Shown piece by piece: positions 1 through 5,903 of a DNA stretch of 7,469 nucleotides. The translations under genes and the position numbers were made by a program. The notes below the pieces were generated by a model. That model made no database searches and had not been told where the DNA came from. It was given only the letters and a program-made list of their open reading frames with translations. Source of the stretch: Bacteroidales bacterium UBA3764 (GTDB lineage Bacteria > Bacteroidota > Bacteroidia > Bacteroidales > UBA932). The first letter of the stretch is position 1. Every line of letters begins with the position of its first letter. The stretch spans positions 1 to 7,469 of the forward strand of contig DFFY01000022.1 of assembly GCA_002371115.1 (NCBI GenBank), in the 5' to 3' direction.

Positions 1-110
1 GGCTGGAGGGTTTCCTGCTTGTCGCCGCCAAAGAAGTCCACCTTGATGCCCTTGATGCCGATGGAGCGAAGCCACTGCATCTCGCGTTCCCGCCCCTTAA
101 ATTGCGGCAA
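1..110 (-). pseudogene. GH97 glycoside hydrolase fragment, 5'-truncated, runs off the left edge
   Basis: Read leftward from about 107, one frame gives PQFKGREREMQWLRS followed by IGIKGIKVDFFGGDKQETLQ. This is how I recall the core of the GH97 (Glyco_hydro_97) catalytic barrel: an EM-WL-S-GIKGIKVDFF strand, with the aspartate of KVDFF at the position of the catalytic nucleophile in retaining members, then GGDKQET. GH97 proteins are usually around 600-700 residues and this motif lies well inside them, so several hundred N-terminal residues, the signal peptide and half the barrel are missing. The frame stays open upstream, but the sequence there stops looking like GH97 and becomes, in another frame, the end of a CBM9-like gene. 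An ATG at 80 could start a short product, but it would not fold as a GH97 enzyme. The rest of the gene, if present, lies outside the window. The family call is from memory of the motif and is fairly secure; its status as a relic is inference. Confidence 0.65.
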
Positions 111-339
111 AGACAAGCGGGACAAAATACTCCGGACGATGGAAGTCCGGTGCGGGCGTGTCAATCGGTGCGAAAGAGAGATAATGGGGCGTTTCCAGGC
201 GGTCTCCACACTTATAAAAATTAGCCAGGAAACTTGTTCCGGCCAGCGTGTCCACCCGGTGCCGGAAGAACGCTGAAACAGGAATCACCAGGCAGACCTC
301 CCAGACGCCCACCGCCCGCTCCGCGGTGCGGTTAGGTGG
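97..339 (-). pseudogene. CBM9-like carbohydrate-binding protein, C-terminal remnant
   Basis: The open frame between stops at 340-342 and 97-99 encodes about 80 residues. From a GTG at 310-312 it reads VGVWEVCLVIPVSAFF, then RANFYKCG-like ANFYKCGDRLETPHYLSFAP, then PDFHRPEYF. This order (WEV-IPVSAFF, NFYKCGD, HYLSFAPIDTP, PDFHRPEYF and a final hydrophobic strand) matches the C-terminal third of family-9-like carbohydrate-binding proteins (CBM9_2 type), which are typically a little over 200 residues. No N-terminal part or signal peptide is present: the frame closes at 340, and only 170 bases, largely repeats, separate it from the GH27 gene. The last residues and the TAA overlap the GH97-like sequence in another frame, so the stop was probably acquired at a deletion junction near 105-118. 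GTG at 312 could be a start, but it lies inside the domain, so a functional protein is unlikely. The domain call is from motif recognition. Confidence 0.6.
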
Positions 340-366
340 TTAATTTTCCGCCAGTTAACCGCAACC
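325..366. repeat. Inverted repeat at the broken end of the CBM9-like relic
   Basis: TGCGGTTA at 327-334 is perfectly repeated in inverted form as TAACCGCA at 356-363. With one bulged base the arms extend to GGTGCGGTTA (325-334) and TAACCGCAACC (356-366). The 21-base loop contains a second small inversion, GGTTAA (338-343) against TTAACC (355-360). There is no following T-run in either direction, so it does not look like an intrinsic terminator. It sits where the CBM9-like reading frame closes (340-342) and directly before the tandem array. Function unknown. Confidence 0.5.
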
Positions 367-474
367 GGGAGGGGGGGCAACCGGGAGGGGAGCCTCCGGG
401 AAGGGAGACCTCCGGGAAGGGGAACCTCCCGGGAAGGAAAGCACCGGGAGAGGGGCCACCCGGGAGAGGAGAAA
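365..474 (+). repeat. Tandem array of seven degenerate 16-base G-rich repeats
   Basis: CCGGGA recurs at 365, 381, 396, 412, 429, 444 and 460, giving periods of 16, 15, 16, 17, 15 and 16 bases. The unit is about CCGGGAAGGGGAACCT; copies 3 and 4 (CCGGGAAGGGAGACCT and CCGGGAAGGGGAACCTC) are closest to it, while copies 1, 6 and 7 are more diverged. The plus strand has many runs of three or more G, so it could form G-quadruplexes; the minus strand is correspondingly C-rich. Because the period is not a multiple of three and varies, this is not a protein repeat. It occupies most of the gap between the GH27 stop (510) and the CBM9-like relic. It is too short and spacerless for CRISPR and lacks a T-tract terminator. 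The array is seen directly; any role is inference. Confidence 0.85.
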
Positions 475-509
475 TCCCCTACCGCTTAGTGAACCAGACG
501 CCGGGCCGT

Positions 510-1817
510 TCAGTCAGGGTAAGCCATGAGGCAGCTGGCGTGCAGCGGCAGGGTAAGGGAGCGGGGAACGCGCACACCGGTCCAGAGGTTAAGCGGACGC
601 CCTTTCACCTGCAGTTCCCTAAGAGAAACCTTCACGGGCACCTCCCCCAGGTTCAGCACGGCCAGGTAGTGCTCCCCCGTGCGCATATTGTCCGAGTCTA
701 TCACCACCAGGCCATCGGCCCGATGAAAACGCTGCCGAACCCGGCCGGATTCCCGATGCATGCGCAGCACCTCCGGATTCGTGAGGAGCTTCAGCGTAAA
801 GGGGTCCAGGGACGGGAGGTCACCGCCGAACATGAGCGGAGAACGGAAAATGGTGAATAGCGTCATGAGGGTGTACTGCTCCTCCTCCGTAAGGCGGCTT
901 TGGCGCTCCTCGCCACGCTCGCCCCGGATGCTGATTCGGCCCAGGGGAATCATGTCACAGTCCGGCCAGGTACCGTTCCCTATCCAGGGATACCAGCCCT
1001 CCGCCACCTCCACCAGGTGCGGGATGTACCACCACTGGTCCCAGACATCGTCCACCATGCGCCACATGTTGGCGTGCGCACTCACATGTTCCGCAGCCTC
1101 CACCGGCGTTTTTCCGGGAGACGTACTCAGCACAATCGGCCTTCCGCAAGCGTCGATGGCCTTTCTGAGTGCCTCTATCTCCGCAGCATGGTAAATGGGG
1201 GCCGACAAGTCGTCGCACTTGATGAAGTCCACGCCCCAGGAGGCATAGAGCTCCAGGAGGGAGTCGTAATAGGCCTGTGCGCCCGGACGCGTCATGTCAA
1301 CGGTATAATTGTCCCGCAGCCACTGGCACGGCTCCCCGGGGGAGAAAATCTGGTCGGCTGTAATGCCGGGTGCGCCCTTCACCGGTGTATGCCGCACCAC
1401 GGCCTGCCGGGGAATGCCGCGCATGATATGAATGCCGAATTTAAGGCCTTTGCCGTGCACATAATCCGCCAGCGGCTTGAACCCCGCACCGCCGGCAGCG
1501 GATGGGAAACGGTTCTCCGCAGGCAGGTATCGGCCATATTCATCCAAAACATACACCGGGTCCGTTTGGTTGTAGCCGCCGGCTTTGTCGTTGGCCACGA
1601 ACCAGCGGATATCCACCACAACGTATTCCCAGCCAAAGGCGGCCAGGTGCTCGGCCATATAGTCGGCATTGGCTTTGACCTCCGCTTCCGTCACCGTGGG
1701 GCCGTAGCAGTCCCAGCTGTTCCAGCCCATGGGCGGCGTGGCGGACCAACTGCGGAAGTCCTGGGCGGCAGCCACGAGCGGCAGCAGCAAAAACAAGGGG
1801 AAAAAGAGTCGTTTCAT
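510..1817 (-). CDS. Secreted GH27 glycoside hydrolase (alpha-galactosidase or beta-L-arabinopyranosidase type)
   Basis: This 435-residue protein starts at ATG 1817, one base after the ThrE stop. An upstream in-frame ATG at 1889 would put non-secretory sequence before a good signal peptide (MKRLFFPLFLLLPLVAAAQ, cleavage near residues 18-20, no lipobox cysteine). The mature protein opens with PPMGWNSWD (28-36), the GH27/GH36 barrel start. The nucleophile is predicted as D202 in DFIKCDD, and the acid/base as D257 with partner R253 in RMVDDVWD. The barrel runs to about 340, followed by a C-terminal beta-sandwich to 435. Enzymes of this family are retaining and remove terminal alpha-galactose or beta-L-arabinopyranose from glycans, here in the periplasm or outside. 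The usual VDD pair of alpha-galactosidases is V-D69-I70-R-W here, a change reported for a Streptomyces beta-L-arabinopyranosidase, so substrate is uncertain. It is the last gene of the train and borders decayed GH97/CBM9-like relics. Family secure; substrate inferred. Confidence 0.92.
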   Translation of the reverse strand: MKRLFFPLFLLLPLVAAAQDFRSWSATPPMGWNSWDCYGPTVTEAEVKANADYMAEHLAAFGWEYVVVDIRWFVANDKAGGYNQTDPVYVLDEYGRYLPAENRFPSAAGGAGFKPLADYVHGKGLKFGIHIMRGIPRQAVVRHTPVKGAPGITADQIFSPGEPCQWLRDNYTVDMTRPGAQAYYDSLLELYASWGVDFIKCDDLSAPIYHAAEIEALRKAIDACGRPIVLSTSPGKTPVEAAEHVSAHANMWRMVDDVWDQWWYIPHLVEVAEGWYPWIGNGTWPDCDMIPLGRISIRGERGEERQSRLTEEEQYTLMTLFTIFRSPLMFGGDLPSLDPFTLKLLTNPEVLRMHRESGRVRQRFHRADGLVVIDSDNMRTGEHYLAVLNLGEVPVKVSLRELQVKGRPLNLWTGVRVPRSLTLPLHASCLMAYPD

Positions 1818-1818
1818 A

Positions 1819-3093
1819 TCAGTGGGGTAAAATGCGTTTGGAGAAAACGCGCTGGGGAATTTCCATGGCCAAAATAATGCCCAGGACAATGGCCACGGCC
1901 ACTTTCAGGGCCACAAAGCCGCTCTGGGTGGCCAGTTCCATGTGGCCAGATGTCAGGTAATAGGTGCACCAGAAAATGCCACCGCCGGGCACCAGGGTGA
2001 ACAGCCCGCAAAGCAGGTACACCTGCGCCGGGCAGTGGGTCCACACCGCCAGGAAGCGGGAAAGGACGCCCACCACCAGGCAGGCCGCCGCAGCGCTGAT
2101 GGCCGGCGACTGGCCGCCCTGCCGCAGTACCAGCAGATACACCATCCATCCCACGACACCCACCACGCTGGTGAGCAGGTACTGGTCCCGGTCCACGCCA
2201 TACAGGCAGGCAAACGCCACCGTGCCCAGGAACGCCGCCAGCGCCTGCCAGCCGTACCCGGCCGTCTCCGGGTTAATCCACATGCCTTCCAGCGGAATCA
2301 CCCCTTGATTCACCGCCCCGTCCAGAATAAAGGCCAGCGACACGCCCAGGGCGATACAGAAGAAGCTGAGCATGGCATCCGTCATACGCGTAATGCCCGC
2401 CAGATAGTCGGAATTGGCCAGGTCGCGCACGCCGTTGACAAACGGCACTCCGGGAATCAGCGGCATCACTGCGCCTATTATCATATTCCCCAGGCTCACG
2501 CCAAAGCCCACACGCCAAGACGCAATGCACAGGGCCGATGCCAACAGCGCATTGCAAATCCCGCCCACAATCTTGGAAAGGTAGCGGGCGCTCACCAGCA
2601 GAATAAACAGATAGAGGACTACACCGGCAAAAAAAGCCGCCGCGCAATCCAAGAACCCGCCGCCGAACACCGCACAAAAGCCGCCGGCGCCCAGCCCCGA
2701 AGCCAGCACCTGCTCCCAGATTGGTTTCACGGGAATTTTGTCGATGGCATCCAGCCGCGCCTGCGCCTGGTCAAGCGTGCATTTCCCGGCCGAAATGTCA
2801 TAACTGAGCTGGTTGATGGCGCGTACCTTGGCCAGCTGCACGGCCCGGATGGGGATAAATTCCACATTGGCATAGGTCGATGCCTGCCCGCCGCCCTGCC
2901 GCACCTTGTCCGCCTGACCGGTGGTGAAAATGCCGTTGGACAGCACAAAGAAGTTGCCGGAGCTCACCCCAAAGTGCGAGGCCATGCGTGCCATGATATC
3001 CTCCACACGGGAGATTTCCGCACCGTTCTGCAGCAGAATATGTCCGGCCTTGGAGGCCAGTGCCAGCACGTCGGAAAAGCGGTCTTCGTTCAT
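1819..3093 (-). CDS. ThrE-family threonine/serine exporter, fused two-domain form
   Basis: The 424-residue protein begins at ATG 3093, immediately after the TAA of dsbD, and ends one base before the GH27 start. The N-terminal part (about 1-255, ThrE/DUF1212) starts with a soluble segment, ASKAGHILLQNGAEISRVED, and contains the conserved loop PLIPGVPFVNGVRDLANSDY (211-230). The C-terminal part (about 285-420, DUF3815/ThrE_2) ends with the second conserved loop LVPGGGIFWCTYYLTSG (367-383). About ten membrane segments are visible (roughly 135-170, 175-218, 234-256, 284-323, 331-372, 392-412). Corynebacterium ThrE is a fused exporter of threonine and serine. In Escherichia coli the halves are separate proteins, YjjP and YjjB, and that pair has been linked to succinate export, so the substrate is not certain. 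No Shine-Dalgarno sequence precedes the start; the TAA-ATG junction suggests coupling to dsbD translation. Confidence 0.88.
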   Translation of the reverse strand: MNEDRFSDVLALASKAGHILLQNGAEISRVEDIMARMASHFGVSSGNFFVLSNGIFTTGQADKVRQGGGQASTYANVEFIPIRAVQLAKVRAINQLSYDISAGKCTLDQAQARLDAIDKIPVKPIWEQVLASGLGAGGFCAVFGGGFLDCAAAFFAGVVLYLFILLVSARYLSKIVGGICNALLASALCIASWRVGFGVSLGNMIIGAVMPLIPGVPFVNGVRDLANSDYLAGITRMTDAMLSFFCIALGVSLAFILDGAVNQGVIPLEGMWINPETAGYGWQALAAFLGTVAFACLYGVDRDQYLLTSVVGVVGWMVYLLVLRQGGQSPAISAAAACLVVGVLSRFLAVWTHCPAQVYLLCGLFTLVPGGGIFWCTYYLTSGHMELATQSGFVALKVAVAIVLGIILAMEIPQRVFSKRILPH

Positions 3094-4947
3094 TTAAAAC
3101 GTCAAAAAGGTTACGAATGCGTCTGCGTCCAGATTGTAGCCCCGCGGGCCCCGGAGGGTATTTCCCTCCCCGTCCAGCAGGAAATAATTGGGCTGGGAGT
3201 TCACGCCAAAACGCTTCAGCACCAGGTGGGAATTCACGCGCCCCACGTCCTTGAGCACCTTGCCGGCCTCCGTGGTCACCCACTCCTCTTCCGGCAGTTT
3301 GGTTTTGTCGTCCACATACAGGGAAACAATCACGTAGTTCTGCCGCAGCTGCTGCAAAACACGCGGGTCGCTCCACACGCGGGCTTCCATTTCCCGGCAG
3401 TTCACGCAGCCGTGACCGGTGATGTCCACAAACACCTTTTTCCCCTGGGCTTTGGCGGCGGCTATGCCGTCCTCCAGCTTGCTGTAGCCGGTAAGGCCGT
3501 GCGGAAGGGACACCTCCGAGCCGGTGAGATTCTTCGCTTCGCTCAGAATGACAGGGGTGGAAGCGGTGCCGGAGCCCAGCACAAAATCCTGCGTCTGAAG
3601 GGGCGGCAGATAGCCGCTGAGCGCCTTCAGGGGGGCGCCCCACAGGCCGGGCAGCAGGTACAGGACAAAGGCGAAATCGGCAATGATGAGGGCCAGACGG
3701 CCCACACCGATGTACTCCAGCGGGCTGTCGTGCTTGAAGCGAATCTTGCCCATGAGGTACAGGCCCAGCAGGGCGAAGCACACAATCCAGATGGCCAGAT
3801 ATACCTCCCTGTCCAGCAGGTGCCAGTGGTAAGTCTGGTCCGCCGTACTCAGGAACTTGAGGCCCAGGGCCACTTCAATGAAGCCCAGCACCACCTTGAC
3901 GCTGTTAAGCCAGCCACCGCTCCTGGGCAGTTTTTTGAGGACCGACGGGAAGAAGGCCAAAAAGGCGAACGGCAGGGCAAACGCCACGCTGAAGGCCAGC
4001 ATGGTGACCATGGGCGTCCAGAACTCCCCCTGGGTGCTCTTGATAAGGACCGTTCCCACGATGGGACCGGTGCAGCTGAAGCTCACCAGCACCAGCGTCA
4101 GGGCCAGGAAAAACACCCCCAGAAGCCCGCCTTTGTCACTCTTGGAATCCGCCTTAGTGGTCCAGCTGGACGGCAGGGTAATCTCGAACGCGCCGAAGAA
4201 CGAGGCCGCAAACAGCATGAAAATCACAAAGAAGAGGATGTTCGGGAGCCAGTGCGTACTGAGCCAGTTGAAGATGTCCGCCGTCACCGTTTCACCGCCC
4301 AGGAGCCAGGTAAGGCCGATGATGATGCTGATGGGCACGGTATAGAGCAGGACGATGAACACGCCGTACATGAGGGCCTTGAAGCGGCCGCCATGCTCCT
4401 GCTTGATGAAGAAGGACACGGTCATGGGCACCATGGGGAACACACACGGGGTCAGGAGCATGAGCAGGCCCCACAGGATGGCCTCCAGGATAAGGCTCCA
4501 CAGATTGCCGGCCGGGGCATCCTTCCCGGCCGAACCGGGCAGCTCCACCGGTACGGAGAAGCCGTACTCCTCCGGCATCTGGCAAAAATCCCCGCTGCAG
4601 GCGCTCCAGGTCACGCTGCCATCCACACTCACCTTTCCGGAACCCGTCAGTTGCAAGTCCTGTTTGAGCACGTAGGTTCCCACAACCACCGGTTCACCCT
4701 TGTACTCCGAGGGCGTATATTCCTCCACCGGCGTCCCGTCCGGGAAAACCTGGTCCGACGGCTCTACTTCGAGCGAGGTCCCCACATAAGGGTCACTCAT
4801 GGGGTGCACGTAATAGTCTTTGCCAATCTGGCCGGTGACCACCAGCTGGTAGCGGTCCCCTTCCGTATGGTTCACAGCCGCCTTCCACACCACGCTGGGG
4901 TTCAGCTGCAGCAACAAAGCAATAAGGGTCGATATAAGTAAGGACAT
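3094..4947 (-). CDS. dsbD: Thiol:disulfide interchange protein DsbD, three-domain
   Basis: DsbD takes electrons from cytoplasmic thioredoxin and passes them to periplasmic thiol proteins. This 617-residue copy has all three domains and all six redox cysteines. The periplasmic N-terminal domain (about 20-140) has C117 and C122 in WSACSGDFCQMPEEYGF. The membrane domain has eight helices (about 150-435) with C168 in TPCVFPMVP and C292 in SCTGPIVG. The C-terminal thioredoxin-like domain (about 485-617) has C514 and C517 in GHGCVNCREME. ATG 4947 is chosen because it opens a hydrophobic leader (MSLLISTLIALLLQL) and lies downstream of a candidate promoter; longer in-frame starts would run into the EamA gene. 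The leader lacks a basic n-region and an obvious cleavage site, so it may act as an anchor. In the linker, residues 466-474 (VILSEAKNL) come from a repeat-like DNA insert that keeps the frame. The stop abuts the ThrE start, indicating one transcript. Confidence 0.95.
   Translation of the reverse strand: MSLLISTLIALLLQLNPSVVWKAAVNHTEGDRYQLVVTGQIGKDYYVHPMSDPYVGTSLEVEPSDQVFPDGTPVEEYTPSEYKGEPVVVGTYVLKQDLQLTGSGKVSVDGSVTWSACSGDFCQMPEEYGFSVPVELPGSAGKDAPAGNLWSLILEAILWGLLMLLTPCVFPMVPMTVSFFIKQEHGGRFKALMYGVFIVLLYTVPISIIIGLTWLLGGETVTADIFNWLSTHWLPNILFFVIFMLFAASFFGAFEITLPSSWTTKADSKSDKGGLLGVFFLALTLVLVSFSCTGPIVGTVLIKSTQGEFWTPMVTMLAFSVAFALPFAFLAFFPSVLKKLPRSGGWLNSVKVVLGFIEVALGLKFLSTADQTYHWHLLDREVYLAIWIVCFALLGLYLMGKIRFKHDSPLEYIGVGRLALIIADFAFVLYLLPGLWGAPLKALSGYLPPLQTQDFVLGSGTASTPVILSEAKNLTGSEVSLPHGLTGYSKLEDGIAAAKAQGKKVFVDITGHGCVNCREMEARVWSDPRVLQQLRQNYVIVSLYVDDKTKLPEEEWVTTEAGKVLKDVGRVNSHLVLKRFGVNSQPNYFLLDGEGNTLRGPRGYNLDADAFVTFLTF
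3526..3555. repeat. Dispersed REP-like repeat copy inside dsbD
   Basis: The plus strand reads GAGATTCTTCGCTTCGCTC followed by AGAATGACAGG. Its translations are the familiar artefact peptides ILSEAKNL (dsbD frame), CHSERSEES and EILRFAQND (other frames), which I recognise from many unrelated bacterial and metagenomic proteins where a short dispersed repeat has been read through. The core is an imperfect hairpin: TTCT..GC, loop TTC, GC..AGAA. It lies between the last membrane helix and the thioredoxin domain of DsbD, in frame and without stops. Only one copy is present in this window, so its repetitive nature rests on recall of this sequence from elsewhere. Confidence 0.6.
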
Positions 4948-4971
4948 AGCCTGCAGAATAAGATTAGCTTT

Positions 4972-5003
4972 GCAAGTTACGACAATTCCGCTGGTTTTAC
5001 AAA
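4972..5003 (-). promoter_or_regulatory. Candidate Bacteroidota promoter for dsbD-thrE-GH27
   Basis: Read leftward, TTTG (5003-5000) is followed after exactly 20 bases by TAACTTGC (4979-4972). Bacteroidota housekeeping promoters have TTTG near -33 and TAnnTTTG near -7 with about this spacing. The -33 box is perfect; the -7 box matches at TA..TT but not at the final TG. The start would be near 4965, leaving a leader of roughly 18 bases before ATG 4947. The TTTG comes from the last two codons of the EamA gene (GAT TTG). The 49-base gap, the largest in the train, supports an internal start, but the -7 mismatch keeps this tentative. Confidence 0.4.
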
Positions 5004-5902
5004 TCCTGCCCGGCAGGCTCCTTCTGCGTAAGGTAAATGCCCACCATGCCCACGGCCAGCCCCGCCCATTGCAGCGGAAGGGCGGTCTCGCTGCCCAGGA
5101 CAAAGGACAGGACGGCCGTCACCAGCGGGACCACCGCCAGGAAAACACTGGTTTTGGCCACCCCCAACACTTTGATGGCATAGGCCCAGGAGGTAAAGGC
5201 CGTGGCCGAGCAGAACAGCGCCAGGGACAGCGTGGGATAGAGCACCTCCCAGCTCAGATACAGACCGGCATCAAAGTTCCGGATGCCCTTGGTAAGCAGC
5301 AGCGGGGCAAAAAACACGGCGCCCAGCAGGAACTGGTACATCACAATCACGGAAGGGGCATATCGGTCCGACAAAGACTTGGTAAAGGCAATCTGGCTCA
5401 CCTCGGAGACAACGGCGACAAAGAGAATGCCCACGCCCAGCCAGAACAAAGGGCCGGTCTGGGAACGGGTGAATGTCACCAGCCACAGCCCCGCCAGGGT
5501 AATGAACACGCCCACAATATTCACGGGGCCGAACTTTTCCTTGAAGATGAACAGGCCGGCCATCATGGCAAAGATGGGATTGGTAGCGATAACCAGCGAG
5601 GTAATGGTGGGCGACTCGGTGAACTGCAGGCCATACGTCTCACACACAAAATACACGAACGGCATGCAAAGGGCCAGGAGCACGAATTTGAGTCCGTCTT
5701 TCCGGCTTTGGATACGCATGGACCGTCCGGTAACCTTGTTCAGCAGCCAGAGCAGTCCCCCGGCCAGGAGGGTTCTCACCGGCACAAAGAATTCCACGGG
5801 AACATTCAGGTCCAGCAGGCGGTCGGCCCAGATATAGGACATGGCCCACAGGCACACCGTGAGCATGGCGGCAAGATAGGCACGTACGGGAAGTTTTTGC
5901 AT
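4997..5902 (-). CDS. EamA/DMT-superfamily inner-membrane transporter
   Basis: This 301-residue protein has the usual length and layout of a ten-helix drug/metabolite transporter: two EamA repeats, about 8-143 and 153-292. The first repeat contains ESPTITSLVIATNPIFAMMA (96-115) followed by GLFIFKEKFG; the equivalent in repeat two is LGVAKTSVFLAVVPLVTAVL (246-265) followed by SFVLGSE. These helix-loop signatures with the acidic residue after the fourth helix are typical of the family. Members move amino acids, metabolites, nucleotide sugars or drugs, usually as exporters; nothing here shows which. The start is ATG 5902, one base after the TAA of the oxidoreductase gene (TAA-G-ATG). A TTG at 5920 would extend it by six residues but would overlap the upstream gene and is less likely. 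Spacing implies co-transcription with the FAD oxidoreductase; a functional link is plausible but unproven. Confidence 0.9.
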   Translation of the reverse strand: MQKLPVRAYLAAMLTVCLWAMSYIWADRLLDLNVPVEFFVPVRTLLAGGLLWLLNKVTGRSMRIQSRKDGLKFVLLALCMPFVYFVCETYGLQFTESPTITSLVIATNPIFAMMAGLFIFKEKFGPVNIVGVFITLAGLWLVTFTRSQTGPLFWLGVGILFVAVVSEVSQIAFTKSLSDRYAPSVIVMYQFLLGAVFFAPLLLTKGIRNFDAGLYLSWEVLYPTLSLALFCSATAFTSWAYAIKVLGVAKTSVFLAVVPLVTAVLSFVLGSETALPLQWAGLAVGMVGIYLTQKEPAGQDL

Positions 5903-5903
5903 C

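Noticed and set aside
97..312. An intact small secreted protein
   Set aside because: The frame starts with GTG inside a recognisable carbohydrate-binding fold, has no signal peptide, and lacks about two thirds of the family's usual length.
325..366. Intrinsic terminator for the GH27 transcript or the relic
   Set aside because: The hairpin has a long loop, a weak AT-containing stem and no T-tract on either strand.
365..474. CRISPR array
   Set aside because: Units of about 16 bases lie head to tail with no unique spacers, and no cas gene is present.
336..860. Plus-strand frame encoding a Gly/Pro-rich repeat peptide across the tandem array
   Set aside because: The repeat period is 15-17 bases, so the peptide repeat is irregular, and the frame then runs antisense through GH27. 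It is a by-product of the G-rich DNA repeat.
1942..4941. A 999-codon open frame on the plus strand, antisense to dsbD and the ThrE gene
   Set aside because: Its codons are in exact register with the minus-strand genes (both share the same frame because dsbD and thrE abut). It is open simply because TTA, CTA and TCA codons are absent from those genes. Its product is a His/Gln/Arg/Gly-rich mixture with no family motif. The same explanation covers the long plus-strand frames at 900-1877, 4970-5959 and 6678-7433.
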